This document shows, one piece after another, positions 7,505 through 10,775 of a DNA stretch of 10,775 bases. Position numbers and translations under genes: made by a program. Each line of letters starts with the position of its first letter. Positions within the stretch are counted from its first letter, which is position 1. The notes under the pieces were generated by a model. It did not search any database, was not told the origin of the DNA, and worked only from the letters and a program-made list of their open reading frames with translations. The DNA is from Bacteroidales bacterium UBA2764 (GTDB taxonomy: Bacteria > Bacteroidota > Bacteroidia > Bacteroidales > Paludibacteraceae): contig DEIW01000069.1 in NCBI GenBank assembly GCA_002352705.1, positions 1 to 10,775 of the forward strand, given 5' to 3'.

Positions 7505-8736
7505 TGCAATATCCGTATTAATCCTATCAGGGCTTTCATACAGGCTCTGTCTGTTATCTGGTTGCGTAATTTCCCTAAATGGAAACACTCTGCGGAAGTT
7601 CCCTTAGGCGTTGCCCAAGCCATCCATACAGTGCCTACAGGCTTCTCGGGCGAGCCTCCGTCCGGTCCGGCAATACCGCTTGTAGCAATACTATAATCCG
7701 TGCCCGTGAGTTTGCGAACAGCCTCTGCCATAACGCGTACAACTTCTTCGCTTACCACCCCACGCTCTTTGATTAGTTCTTCGGGAACGCCCAACAAGTG
7801 CTCTTTCACGGAGTTGTCATAACTGATGACCGAACCGAAATAGAAAGCTGAAGAACCGGGATGTCTGTTGAGCAGCGAGGCGAGTTTGCCTCCGGTACAG
7901 GACTCCGCGGTAGAGATGGTAGCACCTTTAGCCTTGAGCAGACGACCGGCAATAACCTCCAACGGTTCGTCTGTATCGGCTATCAGATATTCTTTCACTA
8001 ACCCTTTCAACCGTCCGAACCACTCGTCTGTCTCCGCCTCCGTCGCCCCGCCATATGATGACAGGCGCAGACGGATGATACCGTCCTTGGGAAGATACGC
8101 CAGATGTAAGTACTGCGGCATCTCGTTCTCGTAATCCTCCAGTATGATGGCTAACGATGACTCGGGTATGCCGGTCACTTGCAGAGTACGGTGGATGATT
8201 GCTTTTGACTTTCGACTTTCTACTTTTGTCTCAATATACGGCAGTATCTGTTCCTTCATCGCAATCTCCATCTCGTATGGGACGCCGGGCATGGAAGCCA
8301 ACAGTTTGTCTCCCTTATGGAAAACCATCAGTGGCGCAGAGCCTACCCTGTTCTCCAGAATCTCAGCCTTCTGCGGTACCATCCATTGGGTAGCCGTAAG
8401 GCGGTTCAGTACATCTGGACGCTCTTGGTACAAATCATATATGTGCGCGCGTACAGAAAGGTCCTCTACCAGACATGTGTCGAAATACTCGCATAGCACA
8501 TGCTTGGTAATATCATCTTTGGTAGGACCCAGTCCTCCGGTCGTCAGCACGATATCCACACGGCGGAAAGCCTCGTCCAAAGCCGCGATGATATGTTCCT
8601 TCTCGTCATGAACGGAAGTAACCTGGTATAGTTCTATACCGTATTCATTCAGCTTCTCTGCCATCCAGGCGGAATTGGTATCCACCACCTGACCGATAAG
8701 CAGTTCATCTCCTATGGTTATTATCTCTGCGCGCAT
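7501..8736 (-). CDS. cinA: CinA family protein (competence/damage-inducible; MoCF-like domain plus nicotinamide-nucleotide amidase domain)
   Basis: The 411-residue product has the usual two-domain CinA layout. The N-terminal molybdopterin-binding-like domain (about 1-170) has TTGGLGPTKDD at 65-75 and SMPGVPYEM at 148-156; in characterised CinA proteins this part hydrolyses ADP-ribose. The C-terminal domain (about 258-411) has AESCTGG at 277-283 and TSGIAGPDGG at 352-361, typical of NMN amidases that recycle nicotinamide mononucleotide to nicotinate mononucleotide. I chose the ATG at 8734-8736 (MRAEIITIGDE), the standard family start. An ATG at 8746-8748 adds four residues, and longer in-frame extensions up to 8943 would run through the DUF3109 gene and have no family resemblance. 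The start overlaps the DUF3109 gene by 16 bp and the stop overlaps the next start by 4 bp. Residues 170-178 are encoded by a heptanucleotide repeat. Confidence 0.95.
   Translation of the reverse strand: MRAEIITIGDELLIGQVVDTNSAWMAEKLNEYGIELYQVTSVHDEKEHIIAALDEAFRRVDIVLTTGGLGPTKDDITKHVLCEYFDTCLVEDLSVRAHIYDLYQERPDVLNRLTATQWMVPQKAEILENRVGSAPLMVFHKGDKLLASMPGVPYEMEIAMKEQILPYIETKVESRKSKAIIHRTLQVTGIPESSLAIILEDYENEMPQYLHLAYLPKDGIIRLRLSSYGGATEAETDEWFGRLKGLVKEYLIADTDEPLEVIAGRLLKAKGATISTAESCTGGKLASLLNRHPGSSAFYFGSVISYDNSVKEHLLGVPEELIKERGVVSEEVVRVMAEAVRKLTGTDYSIATSGIAGPDGGSPEKPVGTVWMAWATPKGTSAECFHLGKLRNQITDRACMKALIGLIRILQ
8202..8229 (-). repeat. Four-unit heptanucleotide tandem repeat inside cinA
   Basis: On the plus strand four consecutive 7-bp units read CTTTTGA, CTTTCGA, CTTTCTA, CTTTTGT. 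They share a CTTTYKA-like consensus, with a mismatch in the last base of the final unit. They lie fully within cinA and encode residues 170-178 (TKVESRKSK), in the linker between the first domain and the following beta-strand (IIHRTLQV). Three units equal 21 bp, so unit gain or loss in threes keeps the frame. The copies are imperfect and few, so chance is possible, but a second heptanucleotide array lies in the same window. Confidence 0.6.
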
Positions 8737-9308
8737 TGTTTTTTCCATTCGTTTGCTGTAAGCTCCAATTCTTGATACCACTCTTCCCCGAAACGGCGGA
8801 TAAGAGGTTCTTTCAGGAACTGATATAACGGGACATGCTCTTTCTTGCCTTTCAGCCGGGCACAATGGCAAATATCCCATCGGTGATACTCCAGCCCCGT
8901 CATCTCCCCTACTTGGGTCAGCCGTATCGGATAGAGATGACAAGAGACAGGTTTCTTAAAATCTATCTTTCCGGCGTTATGGGCTTTCTCTATCAGGCAG
9001 TAACACCATCCCTGGTGGTCCGTACGGGCAAAGACACAATCTTTCCCGTTCACGATAGAAGTCACTCTCTCGCCCGAAGGGTCATTATAAGCGACACCTT
9101 GCTGCGCTACCACTGCCTTCGCCTCTTTGGTCATGTCCGGTAGGAGAACAGGCAGTATATCCTTAATCTTCTGCTCTTCCTCGTCTGTCAGCGGGGCACC
9201 GGCATCTCCCTCGATACAGCAACACCCGCGACAGGTATCTAAATCGCAGCAGAACTCTTTCTCCAGTATGTCCAGTGATACCAGTGTATTTTCGCCTATT
9301 ACAAACAT
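8721..9308 (-). CDS. DUF3109 family cysteine-rich protein (function unknown)
   Basis: This 195-residue, probably cytosolic protein has no signal peptide or membrane segment. It matches the DUF3109 family, common in Bacteroidota, which is related in appearance to the putative zinc/iron-chelating CxxCxxCC proteins. It has 13 cysteines: C20, C21, C26, C29-31, C91, C102, C104, C123, C147, C149 and C192. They include DTCRGCCC at 24-31, WCYC at 101-104, SCHLYPIR at 122-129 and DICHC at 145-149. This pattern suggests a metal or Fe-S site, but no activity is established for the family. The start ATG lies 8 bp after the mntP stop. The 3' end overlaps the cinA start by 16 bp, so coexpression is likely. 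Confidence 0.92.
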   Translation of the reverse strand: MFVIGENTLVSLDILEKEFCCDLDTCRGCCCIEGDAGAPLTDEEEQKIKDILPVLLPDMTKEAKAVVAQQGVAYNDPSGERVTSIVNGKDCVFARTDHQGWCYCLIEKAHNAGKIDFKKPVSCHLYPIRLTQVGEMTGLEYHRWDICHCARLKGKKEHVPLYQFLKEPLIRRFGEEWYQELELTANEWKKQCAQR

Positions 9309-9316
9309 TTGGTTCT

Positions 9317-9871
9317 TTATAACAAAAAGCCTTCAACCCATATCTTGATTCCCAGAGCGATGAGTACCAGTCCGCCTACAAGCTCCATATTCACCTTCAG
9401 CCTGCCGATAAAGACGCCTGCGAGGTATCCTCCTAACGAGAAGAGCGCCGTGATACATCCTATGGTCAGTATGGATGGGTAAAGCCGGTCGGGGTACGGT
9501 ACAAACAACAGTCCGGCTGCCAGCACATCTATACTCGTGGCTACTGCCAGAAGCAGAATACTGATGATATTCCAATCCGCCGTTTTCTCCTCGTCCGGAT
9601 GACTATGCAGCGACTCCCAAATCATTTTTCCTCCTACAAACCCCAAGAGTACCAGAGCTATCCATGGCGCGTAGGTCTGCATGAATGTCATAAACAGCGA
9701 CCCTGCGTAGTACCCGATAAGCGGCATTCCCATATGGAAAAGACCGAATATCAGAGCCATCAGCAGTGCCCGGGGGTGCCATTTAGCCTGATTAAGTCCC
9801 TGAACGGCGGATACGGCACAGCAATCCATCGCCAGACCTACCCCCATCACTATAACGTTCAACCAGTTCAC
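9317..9871 (-). CDS. mntP: Manganese efflux pump MntP
   Basis: MntP is an inner-membrane exporter that lowers cytoplasmic Mn(II). The 184-residue product has about six hydrophobic segments (roughly 2-22, 34-57, 66-86, 101-124, 132-156, 163-180). The duplicated family signatures are present: GLAMDCCAVS at 12-21 with D16 in the first half and ATSIDVLAAG at 111-120 with D115 in the second; also MPLIGYYAG at 49-57 and GGKMIWE at 80-86. The start is GTG at 9869-9871: it aligns residue for residue with the usual MntP N-terminus (16 residues to the Asp), and an in-frame TAG lies four codons upstream at 9881-9883. The GTG sits at the edge of a heptanucleotide array that supplies a purine-rich AGAGG directly before it. 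No yybP-ykoY Mn riboswitch is visible upstream; there is only 80 bp, all repeat. Confidence 0.94.
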   Translation of the reverse strand: MNWLNVIVMGVGLAMDCCAVSAVQGLNQAKWHPRALLMALIFGLFHMGMPLIGYYAGSLFMTFMQTYAPWIALVLLGFVGGKMIWESLHSHPDEEKTADWNIISILLLAVATSIDVLAAGLLFVPYPDRLYPSILTIGCITALFSLGGYLAGVFIGRLKVNMELVGGLVLIALGIKIWVEGFLL

Positions 9872-9956
9872 CTCTAACCTCTAACCTCTAACCTCTAACC
9901 TCTAATCCTCTAAACTCTAAACTCTAAACTCTAAACTCTATCCTCTATCCTCTAAT
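9872..9956 (-). repeat. Heptanucleotide tandem repeat array filling the def-mntP gap
   Basis: On the plus strand there are twelve 7-bp units: CTCTAAC x4, CTCTAAT, one extra C at 9907, CTCTAAA x4, CTCTATC x2, and CTCTAAT. On the coding strand these read as TTAGAGG-type purine-rich units. The array covers the whole intergenic space: its first unit on the coding strand contains the def stop codon (TAG, 9952-9954) and its last unit abuts the mntP GTG. Variants are grouped in blocks, as expected from slippage or successive local duplication. The array offers repeated AGAGG sites next to the GTG and may change copy number between strains; that is inference. Confidence 0.95.
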
Positions 9957-10500
9957 TCCTCCTGTACTTATATCGTGCGCCTACTTTGCCTTTCGCGATA
10001 GATGCTAACTTGCTGCGGACAAAAGTCTTGCGTATCGGGGATATACGGTCAGTAAACACATGTCCCTCCAGATGGTCATACTCATGCTGGATGATACGGG
10101 CGCAGAAACCGGTGAAGACTTCTTCGTGTTCCTTGAAATCCTCGTCCAGAAAACGTATCTTGATGGTCTTCGGGCGTACTACGTTCTCACTGATTCCGGG
10201 CAAAGAGAGGCAACCCTCGCTGTAGCTACAGGTATCCTCGCTCACCTCCATCATCTCGGGGTTGATAAAAGTACGTTTGAAATCCTTGCACTCCGGATAA
10301 TCCTCCGCTAACTCGGAACCGTCCACCACGAACAGACGCCATGGTTTGCCTACCTGGGGAGCGGCTAATCCGCAACCCTCGGCGGAGGTCAGAGTCTCAT
10401 ACATATCAGCGATGAATTGCTTCAAGTCCGGAGTGTTCTCTATCTCCTCCGTCTCCTTGCGCAACACAGGCTGTCCATATAAATAGATGGGTAAAATCAT
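9952..10500 (-). CDS. def: Peptide deformylase
   Basis: Def is a cytosolic metalloenzyme that removes the N-formyl group from new polypeptides. The 182-residue product has all three family motifs: GCGLAAPQ at 42-49, EGCLS at 95-99 (metal ligand C97), and QHEYDH at 138-143 (ligands H139 and H143, catalytic E140). The start ATG at 10498-10500 gives the normal MILPIYLYGQPVLR opening. It is preceded by an A/T-rich leader without Shine-Dalgarno, as usual in Bacteroidota. The C-terminal tail is basic (KVGARYKYRRN). Def is first in the visible operon, about 34 bp below a recognisable promoter. Its TAG stop lies within the heptanucleotide array shared with mntP. Functional linkage to folD (formyl donor) and prfA in the same operon is plausible. 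Confidence 0.98.
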   Translation of the reverse strand: MILPIYLYGQPVLRKETEEIENTPDLKQFIADMYETLTSAEGCGLAAPQVGKPWRLFVVDGSELAEDYPECKDFKRTFINPEMMEVSEDTCSYSEGCLSLPGISENVVRPKTIKIRFLDEDFKEHEEVFTGFCARIIQHEYDHLEGHVFTDRISPIRKTFVRSKLASIAKGKVGARYKYRRN

Positions 10501-10533
10501 TGTTAATTACATTAATACTATTCAAATCGGCTA

Positions 10534-10564
10534 CAAAAGTACTACAAAAATTGCACATATGCAA
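10534..10564 (-). promoter_or_regulatory. Bacteroides-type promoter upstream of def
   Basis: On the minus strand, TTG (10564-10562) is followed after 20 nt by TACTTTTG (10541-10534). This fits the Bacteroides primary sigma consensus TTTG-N19-21-TAnnTTTG, with a perfect -7 element and a -33 element lacking one T. Transcription would begin near 10527, giving a 5' leader of about 27 nt before the def ATG. It is the only such site seen in the gaps between genes, so it likely drives the entire operon. The call rests on sequence matching only. Confidence 0.65.
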
Positions 10565-10642
10565 GCGTTCGGGCATTTTTTGACAAATAAAATATAATTT
10601 TATCTGTTGTATGGGGCTATGAGACGTCTATGCTCGCATAAG

Positions 10643-10678
10643 AACGGCTTATAGACCTATGCAACAGGGAAAGCCGTT
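10643..10678. repeat. Inverted repeat upstream of the def promoter
   Basis: A perfect 8-bp inverted repeat, AACGGCTT (10643-10650) and AAGCCGTT (10671-10678), is separated by 20 bp. A short second inverted match, GTCTAT (10626-10631) and ATAGAC (10651-10656), partly competes with it. There is no T-run on either side, so it is not a standard intrinsic terminator. It could be an operator or a fold in a leader or short RNA, or chance. It lies about 80 bp upstream of the promoter -33 element. Confidence 0.4.
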
Positions 10679-10713
10679 AGGCTTGGCAAAAAATGTCCGC
10701 CTTTGTGTATGTC
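10674..10713. other. Possible second hairpin in the gene-free upstream region
   Basis: Together with the inverted repeat just to its left, this part of the 275-bp gene-free stretch upstream of def could form local structure. A GTCCGCC at about 10694-10700 can pair with GGC-A-GGAC a dozen bases downstream (to about 10721), with one bulged A. No tRNA, RNase P RNA, tmRNA or SRP RNA signature is visible. I find no protein start leading into a family I recognise. Confidence 0.2.
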
Positions 10714-10753
10714 CGGCAGGACGCGAACGTACTCTCGGAGGGAACCCGCTTGC

Positions 10754-10775
10754 TGATGTGACCCCAAAAAGTTGG
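10754..10775 (+). mobile_element. Possible terminal inverted repeat of an IS3-family element, cut by the window edge
   Basis: The last bases read TGATGTGACCCCAAAAAGTTGG (split here as TGATG at 10754-10758 and TGACCCCAAAAAGTTGG at 10759-10775). The second part strongly resembles the left-end inverted repeat of IS3-family (IS150-group) insertion sequences, which often begin TG and contain GACCCCAAAAAGTTxGACA. If so, the element starts here and extends to the right, outside the window. No transposase is visible, and the match is from memory over 17 bases, so this is tentative. Confidence 0.35.

Noticed and set aside
7505..7588. N-terminal extension of the transporter fusion to an ATG at 7588
   Set aside because: It would lie inside the end of cinA and adds 28 hydrophilic residues; the ATG at 7504 gives a typical family start and a 4-bp overlap.
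8737..8943. N-terminal extension of CinA to an upstream ATG at 8943
   Set aside because: The extra 69 residues overlap the DUF3109 gene and are unlike any CinA; the MRAEIITIGDE start at 8736 fits the family.
9872..9956. Telomere-like repeat (TTAGAGG/TTTAGAG resembles eukaryotic TTTAGGG)
   Set aside because: It lies between two bacterial genes in an operon, is only 85 bp, and touches their stop and start codons; the resemblance is superficial.
9872..9956. CRISPR array
   Set aside because: The units are 7 bp and directly adjacent with no spacers.
10745..10775. Hammerhead-ribozyme-like CTGATG core
   Set aside because: The base after CTGATG is not the required purine, and no GAAA with matching stems is found nearby.

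Overview
The window looks like chromosomal DNA of a Bacteroidota bacterium, most likely of the order Bacteroidales. The evidence is the protein families (a DUF3109 Cys-rich protein, a PD40/OmpA module, a secreted metallophosphoesterase with a short Bacteroidales-style C-terminal tail), the ffh-folD linkage, the general lack of strong Shine-Dalgarno sites, and a TTG-N20-TACTTTTG promoter matching the Bacteroides sigma-ABfr consensus (TTTG / TAnnTTTG). Genus and family cannot be fixed from this sequence alone.

All ten genes lie on the minus strand, so transcription runs from right to left. The order is def (peptide deformylase), mntP (Mn efflux pump), a DUF3109 protein, cinA, a transporter/PD40/OmpA fusion, a secreted metallophosphoesterase, ffh (SRP GTPase), a His-rich single-span membrane protein, folD, and prfA (RF1, cut by the left edge). 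Gaps between genes are 22 bp or less or are overlaps (4-bp ATGA overlaps at cinA/fusion and at His-rich protein/folD, a 1-bp TAATG overlap at ffh/His-rich protein, and 16 bp at DUF3109/cinA). The one exception is the 80-bp def-mntP gap, which is filled by a heptanucleotide tandem repeat. No internal terminator or second promoter is evident, so one long operon starting just upstream of def is the simplest reading.

Region by region: 1-3081 holds information-processing and one-carbon genes (prfA, folD, ffh) plus the His-rich protein. 3104-7504 holds two envelope proteins, of which the 950-residue fusion is the most unusual object in the window. It is a complete AspT/YidE/YbjL-type inner-membrane transporter continuing in frame into a PD40 propeller and an OmpA-type peptidoglycan-binding domain. 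7501-9871 holds cinA, the DUF3109 protein and mntP. 9872-10500 holds the repeat array and def. 10501-10775 has no gene; it carries the def promoter, an inverted repeat and, at the extreme right, a sequence resembling the terminal inverted repeat of an IS3-family element.

The operon mixes protein maturation and targeting (def, ffh, prfA), folate one-carbon supply (folD, which ties to the N-formyl-Met removed by Def), metal and cofactor upkeep (mntP, cinA) and envelope functions. No defence system, CRISPR array or RNA gene was found.
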